From NCBI GenBank assembly GCA_003116975.1, contig BGKB01000045.1, forward strand, positions 124,001 through 188,000: a DNA stretch of 64,000 nucleotides, in the 5' to 3' direction. A program made the translations under genes and the position numbers. The notes under the pieces were generated by a model. The model saw only the letters and a program-made list of their open reading frames with translations. It did not search any database and was not told the origin of the DNA. This stretch comes from Aurantiochytrium sp. KH105 (lineage: Eukaryota; Sar; Bigyra; Thraustochytrida; Thraustochytriidae). Below are positions 17,963-27,917 of the stretch, in pieces (the first letter of the stretch is position 1; each line of letters begins with the position of its first letter).

Positions 17963-20068
17963 TTGTCTCTCCCCCGCTGGAGACGCCTTGGCCTGACAGG
18001 GAGCGCGAAGAGCCCCTCCGTGAACCGCACCGCCTGCGGCCTGCCAATGGTGGACGAGGCGTACAAAGTGCGAGGAACGATGGACACCCGAGACTCAAAC
18101 CAAGCGCAAACACAAATTCCTAGGGTCTCGCGCAGACCGATGGTGCGTTTGCGCCCGGAGCGCAAAATATCGAGATTCTACTTTGGCAAGGTTGTTTTGC
18201 TCGTGATGGCTGTCCTCGCGCACAAAGTCTTTGCTTTTCCTGACAAAGAACGCGGATGGGAGCTCATGGAGAATGACACACTGGAACATCTCGAAGCCAA
18301 AGTGGGAGCCCGAATGGTCTTTTGCGAACCTCTGCGGGCCGTCGCCGTCTTCGGTGGGTACGAGGCAAGACCCGACAGAAGCCGCGCTTACACCTCCAAC
18401 GTGGATCTTTTAGATATCGACAGCATGATTGCATACAATTCTGTCGATGCAAGTGCGAACAATGCCGTGCCAAGCCCCAGAAGCGGGCACTTTTTACAGG
18501 TCGTTCAAGACCTTCAAGAGGCCGACCCCGATGCATGTTGGATCCTCACGGGTTCTGGCATCGCAGTGGATGACACAAGCTTGCGACGACGTTTGCGTAC
18601 CCGGGGCTGGAACAGCAACAAGGCTGGCGATGATGATGATGATGATGATGATGACGATAAAGACCCTGATTTGTTCACGCAAGGAGCGTACGTCACAGCC
18701 ATGGCCGAAGACCTTTGGCTTGGTCGAATTACCAAGACAGAGAACCTCAAGGCAAAAATTGAATGGTTCTCTGTCGATACAAGCGAGGTTTCGAGCAAGT
18801 TTCTGAAAAGGGCTGGTACAGTGTGCATGATTGATACAATTGTTGCCAGCGAAAACCCTGGCAAGGATGTGGCTCTTAGTTTCGGAATTCAGGAAGCGAC
18901 ACCAAGTGCAATGAAGACCGCAGGTTCCAAAATAATTCGGCTCTTCTTTTATGGGGGTGCAGAGTACGACGATCGCGTAGAGATTCCCGTAAAGGCCTTT
19001 GACGAGGTCATCGATGTGCAAGTGAAGCTCGTGTATACATCAATGGGACTTTCCGACTCGCAGTACGATGTCTCGGCGACCTCGGTAAAGTCAGTACCTG
19101 TTCGCGGGTTTCGTCCTGACGCTCGTTTCGGAGCCGCCGTTTATCCACTTCGAAGTGAGGCAGGCTCACTTTCGGGTTTCTCCGTTGCGGGAGGGCGATC
19201 GGCAGCCTTGCCAGGCGACCCAGAATTTTACAAAATGTTTGAGGACATGTGGTTCTTTGATGTTTCTGCAGCGCAATGGGATCTTGTGCGCGACTTTGAT
19301 CAAAAATTGCGGCGCGCCCAAGCGTGTGTCGCACCGCAACACACGGGCCCTGGCGCAATGATCTTTGGAGGCGTCTCTGAGATCGATTACAGTGGCTATG
19401 CCTCCGGTCAGCTCCGGTACGCGCCCATAACGTCGATCTTTGTGGAGGCTGGACGCGGACCTTCATCGCGATGCGGGGACGACAGCGACGTGTCATGTGT
19501 CCACGATCGCGAATTCGGAGAACCCGACCCAGGTTTCGGATATGCATGTTGCGCAGTGGACCGAGACAGATTCATTCTTCTCGGTGGAATCAAACCTGAT
19601 GGGAGACCCCATTCGGACGTCTGGGTCCTTCATCTTTTCAATAACAATCTCGATCCCGATGCAGTGGCGGATCCCTTGTTTACACAACTGGAACAAGACC
19701 TGCATGAGCTGTTGGAGCCAAAATCAAGTACTGCAACGGTGAGAGCGCCCGCAGCTGCTGGCATTGTTTTATTTGTGTGTACGATTGTTGCGCTATACAC
19801 CCTTGCGATGCAACGTCGACGCGCGTCGTCCCGAAGTGTGCGTCGAGCGCGTTCATATCGCCAAGGCGATGGAACAGCTGCACCCGCACAAGCAACTTCA
19901 CTGCACCAAAACATCGAGTCGTTTTCAAGTTCTTCTTCGCCGTCCTCGTCACCGCCCTCGCAGGATATGACGGTCCGGGCTATGCCTATTCCGTCGGCGC
20001 CAAGCTTGATTGCGGAAACGCACGTTGCTCATACTGGTTCTACTAGTGCGTCGGTGACTTCAATTTGA
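17963..20068 (+). CDS. Single-pass membrane protein with kelch-type repeats
   Basis: Up to 701 residues. A hydrophobic stretch (KVVLLVMAVLAHKVFAF) followed by a mature acidic sequence looks like a signal peptide. An internal Met at 18140 gives a more typical signal start than the first Met at 17963. The ectodomain contains kelch-like blades with paired glycines and aromatic positions: AVAVFGGYE, LFFYGGAEYDD, FSVAGGRSA with EDMWFFDVSAAQWDLV, AMIFGGVSEIDYSG, and FILLGGIKPDGRPHSDVWVL. A second membrane segment (GIVLFVCTIVALYTLAM, about 600-618) is followed by basic residues and a Ser-rich cytoplasmic tail, giving type I topology. A run of about ten Asp residues (GAT/GAC repeats near 18630-18660) interrupts one loop. 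The ligand is unknown. Confidence 0.75.
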   Translation: MSLPRWRRLGLTGSAKSPSVNRTACGLPMVDEAYKVRGTMDTRDSNQAQTQIPRVSRRPMVRLRPERKISRFYFGKVVLLVMAVLAHKVFAFPDKERGWELMENDTLEHLEAKVGARMVFCEPLRAVAVFGGYEARPDRSRAYTSNVDLLDIDSMIAYNSVDASANNAVPSPRSGHFLQVVQDLQEADPDACWILTGSGIAVDDTSLRRRLRTRGWNSNKAGDDDDDDDDDDKDPDLFTQGAYVTAMAEDLWLGRITKTENLKAKIEWFSVDTSEVSSKFLKRAGTVCMIDTIVASENPGKDVALSFGIQEATPSAMKTAGSKIIRLFFYGGAEYDDRVEIPVKAFDEVIDVQVKLVYTSMGLSDSQYDVSATSVKSVPVRGFRPDARFGAAVYPLRSEAGSLSGFSVAGGRSAALPGDPEFYKMFEDMWFFDVSAAQWDLVRDFDQKLRRAQACVAPQHTGPGAMIFGGVSEIDYSGYASGQLRYAPITSIFVEAGRGPSSRCGDDSDVSCVHDREFGEPDPGFGYACCAVDRDRFILLGGIKPDGRPHSDVWVLHLFNNNLDPDAVADPLFTQLEQDLHELLEPKSSTATVRAPAAAGIVLFVCTIVALYTLAMQRRRASSRSVRRARSYRQGDGTAAPAQATSLHQNIESFSSSSSPSSSPPSQDMTVRAMPIPSAPSLIAETHVAHTGSTSASVTSI

Positions 20069-20575
20069 AGAGGTCCACATCGCTTCTTCTAGCGTGCCTG
20101 CTCTTTTTCTTTGTGAAAAGCTCAGAGAATGGAGAGAGAGAGCCTTTCTCTTGTATGTGTGAAATTATGCCTTTGTGACTTTTCCTATAATATCCTTGTC
20201 CTTTGCTTTTGCATTTTCCCTTCTTCTCCTCGTGTGTTTCTTCAGAGATAAAGATTTGCTTACAATGCTTTCTTACTCAAGTCGCTAATGTCATGAAAAG
20301 AAAAAAAAAAAACGAAGAGGAAGAGAACGAGGCGCTGGTCTTTGTCGTTGGCTGCCTGCGTGCTTGCTCGCTTTGCCTTGCCTTGCTTTGCTTTGCTTTG
20401 AAGCACGCCCGCAAAGGCTGTGCACATGACGCATTGAGCTTGTTCTTCTACTTCTTCCTCTTCGTCGTTAACGAACGAGTGATGCATTCAGGCCAAACAG
20501 AAAGATGAAAAAGGAGATGCAATGCAATGCAATGCAATGCAAGCACGAAGACAAGCTTGCCCAGACCTTGCCAAA
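20069..20575. other. Intergenic region with pentamer repeats
   Basis: This is the shared 3' flank of the kelch and RPC8 genes. Two pentamer runs are present: CTTTG/CCTTG at 20371-20400 and GCAAT at about 20515-20543. A (GAA)-type purine run and A11 tract lie near 20295-20330. No gene seen. Confidence 0.6.
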
Positions 20576-21549
20576 TCAGGCGGCCTCCTCCTCCTCCTCC
20601 TCAGCAAACTCTTCTTCCCCAGCCTCCTCCTCAGCGTCCTCCTCCCACCATTCGCAAGCGCCGAGACCGAGCTCGCTGCAGCTAGCCATGACGAGCATGG
20701 GGCCCTTTTGCTTTGATCCAGGAAGCAAAATGTTATCCTCAAGAGGTGTCATGATGGCCGAAGATGTGGACATCGATCGCTGACGACCCTGCACATGCTG
20801 GGGCAATTGTGATAGACTGTCGCTACCCGATGAAATGCCCGCTGGAAGGCTGATGCTCTGCACTCGCTCTCGCGAAGACAAGAGACGCTCCGAGGACTCG
20901 TCCATGAAGACAGGCCTGAAACGCACGCTCTCAATTTTGAAACGTATTCGCGACTCGCTCTTCAGATAGAAGCCAGCATCATTATCTTCGTCGGCGGCTT
21001 TCTCGCCGCCTTCCTCCTCATCTTCGTACTCCCAAACCCACATGCGCTCGTCGTCGTCCCATCGCGAGGGGACAGGAAGATGCTGCGGCTCAATATAAAT
21101 ATCCTGCGAGACGTACAAAAGCAAGAACAATCGAACAAAGATGCGTGAGTGGCACAGAACGAAAAATATTCGCCAACGTGAAGCACAAGTCTTGCCCCTT
21201 GTCCGTGGTTCGTGAGATTTGCAGAGAAACTTACGTGAAAGAAATCGACCGAGATGCGCAGAAATTCCTTGCAGCACAGGTTCACTACGCCCTCAAGAAC
21301 TTCTCCCTTATGCGGGCGGAAAACAACCATGAGGAAAACCACGTCCGTGTGGCATGCTCCGTCTCCAGGAAAGATGTAGGCGTCGCCGATTGTCACAAAC
21401 TCCTTGAGACACACACACAGACCAACATTGGGAACGACCTTGTTGGCATACTTGGAGTCCACCAGTCTTGTCAGCACCGAGAGCTTTTCCCGGCCGAACT
21501 GCGACGGGTCCACACGCAGCGTGTCGCGCAGCTCGTGGGCCACGAACAT
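20576..21549 (-). CDS. RNA polymerase III subunit RPC8 (RPB7-like), two exons
   Basis: Exon 1 (21235-21549) encodes MFVAHELRDTLRVDPSQFG, then YANKVVPNVGLCVCL, GDAYIFPGDGACHTDVVF and VVFRPHKGEVLEG, which closely follow human POLR3H/RPC25. Exon 2 (20576-21103) resumes with DIYIEPQHLPVP and the ERMWVWEYEDEE motif of the same family. Splicing CAC|GTAAGT to TCGCAG|GAT is phase 0 and restores DFFHDIYIEP. The product is 280 residues. It should form the Pol III stalk with RPC9 and aid initiation at tRNA and 5S genes. The C-terminus carries about 80 extra residues after the RPC8 core, Ser-rich then ending in a Glu tract; metazoan proteins stop near 204. Confidence 0.93.
21104..21234 (-). other. Intron of the RPC8 gene
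   Basis: 131 bp, donor GTAAGT, acceptor TCGCAG, phase 0. Removing it joins two segments that are contiguous in RPC8 homologues. Confidence 0.9.
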
Positions 21550-21973
21550 GACCGCGCCTCAGTTGTTGGCTGGTTCTGCTAGCGAGCTGCTTGCGAGTCC
21601 GGCCCTCGCACCTGCAAACGGGGTATGCGGAGGCCCAGGCGCCCAGCCGTGGACTTCGTTCCTGTCTGCCCGCCAGCCTGCCTGCCAGTCTGCCTGCCGC
21701 CGCCGTGGCCACGCGGCCTCTCCTTTTATGCCCGTCGCGTCCACGTGCTGCCAGTGCGCTGCGCCAGTCTTTGATTTGCTGAGTTGCCCAGCAAAAACAA
21801 AACAAAAAAAAAACAGTAATGAAAAGAAGAGGGTTTTTCCAATTTGTAGTAGGCCGAGCGAGTTCAAGCAAGACCTTGGCTACGCCATAGGCCTCCCTTG
21901 CCCATATGATTGCTTGGCGGGAGGGAAAATAATGTCTCTTTTGCCACTTTTATAGAGAAAGAAGGATGTTATT
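21550..21973. other. Intergenic region in a minus-strand gene run
   Basis: It lies between the 5' end of RPC8 and the 3' end of the ABC1 kinase gene. A run of A residues occurs near 21795-21815. No gene or RNA seen. Confidence 0.5.
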
Positions 21974-23754
21974 CTATGCTTGCGCCGAGGAGCTGAGTGC
22001 TTCTTCTGCAATGGGTCGCCAAAGCCGCGCAATGGAAAGATCAATGCCAAAGGCGTTGCTAATGCCACGAAGCAAGACAGAGACGCGGCTTGGCATGACA
22101 AGATGATCGCCCATGCCCACAACAGGGTCCTCGCTCTCGCAAAACTCGAGAAACTCCTGCAGATTCTTGCCCTGGAAGACCTCTTTGTCGCTTCGGTCGT
22201 GCCAGAATTGGGCCAAGCGGTACTGAACATCTACATTGCCGTACTTGGATGTATTGCCCATTTGCTGCATGAGCGAAACCACTTTCTCCTTTTCCCCATT
22301 GTCCAACGCAATGATGAGTTGCGCGTACGTGCGCTGAAAGTCCTTGGGGAGACGCTTGCATTGCCCGAGATCAATGAGACCGAGACGGCCGTCCTTGAGC
22401 AACAAAATGTTGCCCGGGTGCGGGTCGCAGTTAAACTACGGAGTTCAAGAGGAGGCCAAGCATTTCAAGTATCGGAACCGCCAAGGATTTCAAGTATCAG
22501 TCAGTGAGTCAGTGTGCCTTGCATACTTGCCACGACGCAGAGGCAAGACCTTGCCGCCTATAACTTACAACACCATCAATGAGAATCTCGTGACCATGCA
22601 CCTTGGCCATGAGACGAATGATATGAGCAAGGTTCAAAAGATGAATGCGTGGCTCGTACTCGACGCGACCAAACACCATACCAAGAGTCCCGTTGTACAC
22701 AGCGCGCACTCCGTTATGGACAGTTCGCTGCGCGTCGAGGAGGCGTTGGTAATGACGGAATTTTTTTTCCTCCTGGTCAATGTCCTCGAACTTGCCGAGA
22801 CGGATCAGTTCCCAGTGTTCGCGCTCCAAATCTTCGTACGAGCGTCCTTGGTGCTCTGCAACAATCTTCATCGACTCGCGAATGCCGTCAATTAGAGGCT
22901 GACCATCGAGAAACTCCATGACCAGTACCCGCGACGTCGAGTATTCCGGGTAAGGCTTGGGGATGACGACACGACTTCCAAAGACTGGCATGATTTTGTC
23001 ATGAACCTCGGTGAGATTCGAGGCCTCCCCCAAATAGTCGAACTCGGTTTCGAACTGACGCTCAATTTCTTCCATGGGTGGCGCCATGTGCGGGAGGGCA
23101 AACTGGCAGAATGCCTTTACCGTGCCAATGTCTGCGCGAAACTTGTGCTCGATTCCTGGCGCCTGCACCTTGACGGCAACTTCTTCCCCGTTTGACCGAA
23201 GTCGTGCACGATGAACTTGGCCGATCGAGGCACATCCACATGGAGTTGTTTCGAACGACGAGAAAACCTCGTCCAAGGGCTTGCCGAGGCTCTCAGCGAC
23301 GATGCGCTCGGCCTCACCCGGCTGTAAGGTCGTGGGCGCTTGATCCTGCATTTCCTTGGCCCACTTGAGGTACTGCGGCGGACAAAAGTAGTCAACAGTG
23401 CTGACCACTTGGCAAGCTTTGAGGTAAAAACCGCGCAGCTGGAGGACAGCGTCGCGCACAACGGGCGCATACCGATCGTGGAGCTCGTTAAACGCGCGGT
23501 CCTGCTCTTCGTCGGACATGCCGCTCACCTTCCATTGCACATATCTGTAGTGCGCATAAATGGGCATGACGATTCTCCAGAACTCGAGCGAGCGAGCTGT
23601 GCCTTCATCGCGCTTTGCCTGCACCGCGAGGCCGACGCCTCCAGCAACGCCAAGAACAGCAAGGCCCCTTGCGAGCCGCCCGAGCACGCTTCTCCGGGGC
23701 TTGGCGATCTGCGCGGTGGTCGTGGCGGGCGGCACTTTGGCTGCCGCCGCCGCA

Positions 23755-23789
<35 letters not shown>

Positions 23790-24023
23790 TGCCGCAGGGG
23801 TCCTCGCCGCAGCGCTGCCATGCTGCTGCGTGGTCGTCAGCATCCTGCGCGTCAGCGGCGCTCCTGTGCCGACGCGGCCATGGCGCCGTGCCGGCCCGGC
23901 GAAGAGTCCTCGCGACGCGGCAGTCGCTGCTGCGACCGTGACCGCGCGCGCCCTCATCGCGCGAAGCCCGGACCCTGTCGGCAGTGGCACCAACTCCAGC
24001 ACCCAAAGCGGCCGCAGTGGCAA
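21974..24023 (-). CDS. ABC1/UbiB atypical kinase (COQ8/ADCK-like), two exons
   Basis: Exon 1 (22569-24023) and exon 2 (21974-22435) join in phase 0 (GTT|GTAAGT to CCGTAG|TTT) to give 638 residues. The N-terminus is Arg/Ala/Thr-rich, as in mitochondrial targeting. The kinase-like core has CASIGQVHRARL, VAVKVQAPGI, EFDYLGEASNL, LVMEFLDGQPL and, across the splice, FNCDPHPGNILLL and LGLIDLGQCK, the ATP- and metal-binding motifs of ABC1 proteins. COQ8 members support ubiquinone synthesis; others act on membrane lipids. Two hallmark motifs differ from typical COQ8: the KxGQ motif is KACQ and the Ala-rich loop reads CGCAS. A stretch of about eleven Thr residues from (GTC)n at 23754-23789 lies in the linker. 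Confidence 0.9.
22436..22568 (-). other. Intron of the ABC1 kinase gene
   Basis: 133 bp, donor GTAAGT, acceptor CCGTAG, phase 0. Its removal restores the DGVFNCDPHPGN kinase motif. Confidence 0.9.
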
Positions 24024-24341
24024 GCGATTGCGTTTCTGTTCCGAGAACGCAGCGCGTGCAAATTGTACTTTGCGTCCTGGGAAGAGAGAACCTGCTGCAG
24101 TGTTTGAGGGGAAAAGGCCGGGCGGGCGGAGAGGTATTGCGAGAGAGAGGGGAAGTTAGCAAGATTAAAGCATGAGCGATGTATCGATGCGGGGCGTATT
24201 GCCGATGTACAGGCATTTTACCAACGACCGTCGAAACAGGAAAATCAGCGATGTGTGATGCGTTGTATCAAATCAGATCACTCGTGATGCGGCAACGTCG
24301 CAAAACGTCGGCTTTTACGTATGCTACTTTAATTACTGTTA
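24024..24341. other. Intergenic region upstream of the ABC1 kinase
   Basis: About 320 bp probably holding the ABC1 promoter and the thioesterase 3' flank. Nothing distinctive is visible. Confidence 0.5.
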
Positions 24342-25544
24342 TTACAGACGGGGACCGTTGTTCCAGCCGATCTGCATGAATCTGCCGTGGCCCGAAGCGA
24401 CTTCGACCTTGTCCGGCCACCGCAACAGCGAAAAGGTGGTGTGAATAATGACTTTGCCGCTCGGACTGCGCGATTTCTGTGCCTGTGCTTCGGCAATCAA
24501 AAGTGCCGGCAGCTTGGGCGCGTCGGCTTCAGTGAAGTCAACAGTGAGTTCTGCGGTAACGGGCCGTCCATCGTTGATGCAGAGACGCGTGGCACGGCCG
24601 GAAAGCTGATCCAGGGCAACATATACACTGCTCTTGTTGAGAACTTCAGTGCTTTCAAGCGAATCAGGACCGCAGTTCTCACCAAATAGAAGAACGCTTC
24701 GACTGATGGCCGAAAACCCTGATTCGACCTTTTTGAAGCACCGCGAAAGGATCTTTGGGCCCCCAAGAGCATCCGGCGGAAACTCAAACTTGGGATATTC
24801 GCCAATGCGAGGCAAAATTTCGTCTGGCTCAAAATTTCCGTCTTCTGAGGCAAACTTAGTCGCAGCTTCAAGTTCTGGTCCACCTGGCCATTGCAAGTCC
24901 TTTGCAGATGGTGGTGGGGCAGGAGGATTTTTCTTCTTCTCAGTCTCATCTTTGGTCAAATGCCGCAGCGTATAAGTGGTGGCTGCGCAGGTCTGACGCC
25001 GGGCCTTGGCCACATCCCCATCATTTTCAAGTTCAGACAATTCCATGACAGGATGCACAACGCGAGCGTTGGACTCGAAGGCCTCGATGAGGAGAGGCGT
25101 GTCGATTGGCGTCAGGTTCATGTATCGAACGGTCATGCTTGCGTGGTGCGCCTGAATGCCAAGTCGCTGTCGTACGAGCTGAGATGCGACATCCATGACA
25201 AGCTCCACGGCGCCGCCATGCGTTGTTTTTGGCCCGCCTTGCGTAGCCTCGGTGAATTGCACGACGCCCCAAAGGCGGCCCTCGCGCGCATCCCAGGCCC
25301 ACCGCCTGCCCAGCCGGAGTCGCGCGTCGTGCCAGCAGTACGAGTTCGCAGGCGTCTCGCCCAGGGCGACCATGCGCAGCGCGCCATTCGATCCCTGCGC
25401 CCACTTCTCCAGACGCGCGGACAGCGCCTCAAAGGACGCGGCCATCGCGCTCCCGCCCACCGTGACACGAACGCGGCCTACAGCCCGAGTCTGCGCGTCT
25501 GGCAAAGATCCTCTTCGCATAGAAGTCTGCGAGTCCGCCTCCAC
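24342..25544 (-). CDS. Hotdog-fold acyl-CoA thioesterase, probably double hotdog
   Basis: 400 residues. The first hotdog segment reads LWGVVQFTEATQGGPKTTHG with the HGG...D signature (H109, G110, G111, D118) and the strand ASMTVRYMNLTPIDTPLLIEA. This is the THEM4/PaaI pattern, in which the Gly-rich helix and the Asp take part in CoA-thioester hydrolysis. The C-terminal part (GRPVTAELTVDFTEADAPKL, LPALLIAEA, GKVIIHTTFSLL) looks like strands of a second, degenerate hotdog lacking HGG. A Lys/Pro/Glu-rich linker separates them. An internal start at M34 is possible. The preferred acyl chain cannot be told from the sequence. Confidence 0.75.
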   Translation of the reverse strand: MEADSQTSMRRGSLPDAQTRAVGRVRVTVGGSAMAASFEALSARLEKWAQGSNGALRMVALGETPANSYCWHDARLRLGRRWAWDAREGRLWGVVQFTEATQGGPKTTHGGAVELVMDVASQLVRQRLGIQAHHASMTVRYMNLTPIDTPLLIEAFESNARVVHPVMELSELENDGDVAKARRQTCAATTYTLRHLTKDETEKKKNPPAPPPSAKDLQWPGGPELEAATKFASEDGNFEPDEILPRIGEYPKFEFPPDALGGPKILSRCFKKVESGFSAISRSVLLFGENCGPDSLESTEVLNKSSVYVALDQLSGRATRLCINDGRPVTAELTVDFTEADAPKLPALLIAEAQAQKSRSPSGKVIIHTTFSLLRWPDKVEVASGHGRFMQIGWNNGPRL

Positions 25545-25842
25545 GCGCCGCAGCGTCTCTTGCGCAGTCTCTGTCGGTCGCAGGTGAGTCCGAGTCCGGG
25601 CGGGGACATAACAATCACAAAGGCCGGATTGTGGTCACTGGTGTGGCGACCTCCCGAACTGGGCTGGGGTTTGGCGTGTGCGAGTCCGACATCATGGCAT
25701 GAATGGGGAAAGGCTCGCGCCGGAAGCAGCCAGGGATTTTACGCGATGGTGTCGTTTATGTGTCGAGGGACGCGAGTCCTTTTGCCCATGTCCTCCCTTT
25801 CAGATTGAGGAGTGACGAGAAAGCGTTGCGGCGATGATCGAA
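25545..25842. other. Intergenic region, nothing distinctive
   Basis: About 300 bp between two minus-strand genes. No ORF, repeat or RNA is apparent. Confidence 0.5.
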
Positions 25843-27063
25843 CTACAGCCCGAGGCCAGCGATGCTGAGGCCCTCCACGCCCGGGGCAGGCTCGCGACGC
25901 GACGATGCTTTTGCGACGTTTCTGGGTCGAGGGCCCCACGAGGGTTTCTTCGTGATCTTGGCGCTCGCCGAAAGAGCTGCAGCGCCGCTGCGAGGGGCCG
26001 GCACTGCCTTCGAGGGCTTGAGCCAGATTTGCGCCCCGCCGCCGCCGCCGCCGCCTTCGTCGCGGTCTGCAGATTCGCCAAATGACTGCTGCAAACCTGC
26101 TGTTCTTTTTTTGACACTCTTTGCACTCGAATGACGCCTCGATGCTCTGCGAGGAGACGATGTAATGTTTGCCGCGTCTAAGAGCGGGACAATGTCCTCC
26201 CGCATTGCAGCAGTGAGATCTGCGTCTTCAATGTCCTCCGCAAGCGCAGCGACCATTGCCGACGCAGTGTCGCCGTGCAGATCCCAGGCACTGCCTCCAT
26301 GTTGCTCGTTACGTTCGATCCAGTCTTGCAGCAAGGTCCGAATAAGCGCTTGCTCATTCTTCAAGGTCGCACGCTCATTCTCGTAGCGCGCAATGTATCG
26401 ATCATCCTTGACTTTGGAGAGATGGTGAGTGCATTGTTCGAGCTTGCCAAGCAATCTATAAAGTCGTCCCATGTGCTGGTTAAGAATGCCGAGCTGCATG
26501 TCAAACCCAAGGCCCCCATTCGAATCGTCGTGACTACCGTCATCTTGTTTTTCCTCTCGCGCAGCAGAGTCGCTCATGATCTTTTGCGTGTGACGTAGCT
26601 TTTTCAGACGCAAAAGGAGAGCCTTTCGTCGTGCCGGAATCGACTTACAGAATTCGGGCACTGCGACTGCCAAAGGTTTCTCCAAAGCGACGTTGTCGAG
26701 TGAGACGCAGGCGCCTACGACGCGTCGCACCTCTGCGACAGCCTCTCCCGATGCCTCGACACGTTCGAGAATGTGCGTTCGCAACGCATCGCGCTCCAAC
26801 TCTGCCTTATCGAGTAGATTCTTGACCCGCAAAGTCTCATGCTCATCTCCAGAGCCTGCGAGCAGCTTGCTGCGGCATTTCGCAACGCGCTGGCACCGCG
26901 CAAGCAGCACCGGTAGCAGCTCGCGCAGATCACTCAGGAGCGCGCGGGCGCACTCCACCTCTTGCACCTCCGCGTCCATCTCCGCACGGCGCCCTCCTCC
27001 TGCTTGTCCAAAGTTCCTTTGTCCAAGCACGTTGAGGATGCGTACGTACAGGTTTTGGCTCAC
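25843..27063 (-). CDS. Hypothetical helical protein with basic tail
   Basis: Up to 406 residues; not recognised. Residues ~30-270 are rich in Leu, Glu, Arg and Ala in heptad-like spacing (VECARALLSDLRELLPVLLARCQRV; LERDALRTHILERVEASGEAVAEVRRVV), which suggests long helices or coiled coil. The C-terminal ~120 residues are disordered and basic, with a run of Gly (about 7) from GCC/GGC repeats. Met29 (MDAEVQEVE) is a reasonable alternative start because the first 28 residues are Gly/Arg-rich. It is the first gene of a four-gene co-oriented minus-strand run, without tight spacing. Confidence 0.6.
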   Translation of the reverse strand: MSQNLYVRILNVLGQRNFGQAGGGRRAEMDAEVQEVECARALLSDLRELLPVLLARCQRVAKCRSKLLAGSGDEHETLRVKNLLDKAELERDALRTHILERVEASGEAVAEVRRVVGACVSLDNVALEKPLAVAVPEFCKSIPARRKALLLRLKKLRHTQKIMSDSAAREEKQDDGSHDDSNGGLGFDMQLGILNQHMGRLYRLLGKLEQCTHHLSKVKDDRYIARYENERATLKNEQALIRTLLQDWIERNEQHGGSAWDLHGDTASAMVAALAEDIEDADLTAAMREDIVPLLDAANITSSPRRASRRHSSAKSVKKRTAGLQQSFGESADRDEGGGGGGGAQIWLKPSKAVPAPRSGAAALSASAKITKKPSWGPRPRNVAKASSRREPAPGVEGLSIAGLGL

Positions 27064-27097
27064 TTGCTTGCTTGCTTGCTTGCTTGCTCGCCTGCTT
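27061..27097. repeat. (GCTT)n microsatellite
   Basis: Eight near-perfect GCTT/GCTC units overlap the predicted start of the helical protein gene. The same tetramer recurs in both orientations at 46636-46660 and 47266-47297. Confidence 0.85.
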
Positions 27098-27644
27098 GCT
27101 CAGTTGCGCGCACTTTTATTTGTCTGGCACGATTAACTTTGGCGAATACCACCACCGGCAGCAAAATAAGGCAGCCAATAGAAGCTTGGCGGAATGAATG
27201 CTGCGACCGTTTCAACAACCTGAAGCCGCAGATGTGGGGCCCGACCTTGGCTGTTTGGGTCGCGCGGTACACACCGTTTGGGCAACGGGTGAATGTTGGA
27301 TTGCCTCCCAGAATGGGGGCACTTTTTTCACACCGCGCGGAAAGGGAGAAAGGGGAAAAAGGAGGGAAAGGATCGGGTAGATCACCGGGACTTATGAAGT
27401 CTCCACTGGCGCAAGTTCTTGAAATTTTAATTTGAATAAAAAATGTTCACTTCCTCATGTATTTCAATATCGAAGGGAACGTATTCAAAAAAATTCACGT
27501 GATTTTATGGGAGGGGACACATGGCTTATGTACCTCAATTCTACTTAGTGGACGTCACATGATAGCTGGTAAGTTCTCCCGCAGACCTCTCAGAGCGTCC
27601 CCAGTGGATTGTGACGTGGCAAATTGTAATGAATGACTCAAAAC
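27098..27644. other. Left flank of the transposon
   Basis: Mixed sequence whose GC drops sharply toward 27420-27640. The left end of the transposon probably lies here or in the gap. I compared this flank with 32757-33070 and found no convincing terminal inverted repeat or target-site duplication. Confidence 0.4.
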
Positions 27645-27917
27645 NNNNNNNNNNNNNNNNNNNNNNNNNNNNNNNNNNNNNNNNNNNNNNNNNNNNNNNN
27701 NNNNNNNNNNNNNNNNNNNNNNNNNNNNNNNNNNNNNNNNNNNNNNNNNNNNNNNNNNNNNNNNNNNNNNNNNNNNNNNNNNNNNNNNNNNNNNNNNNNN
27801 NNNNNNNNNNNNNNNNNNNNNNNNNNNNNNNNNNNNNNNNNNNNNNNNNNNNNNNNNNNNNNNNNNNNNNNNNNNNNNNNNNNNNNNNNNNNNNNNNNNN
27901 NNNNNNNNNNNNNNNNN
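27645..27917. other. Assembly gap (273 N)
   Basis: A run of N. Its true length is unknown, so any open frame drawn across it is not supported. Confidence 0.99.
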
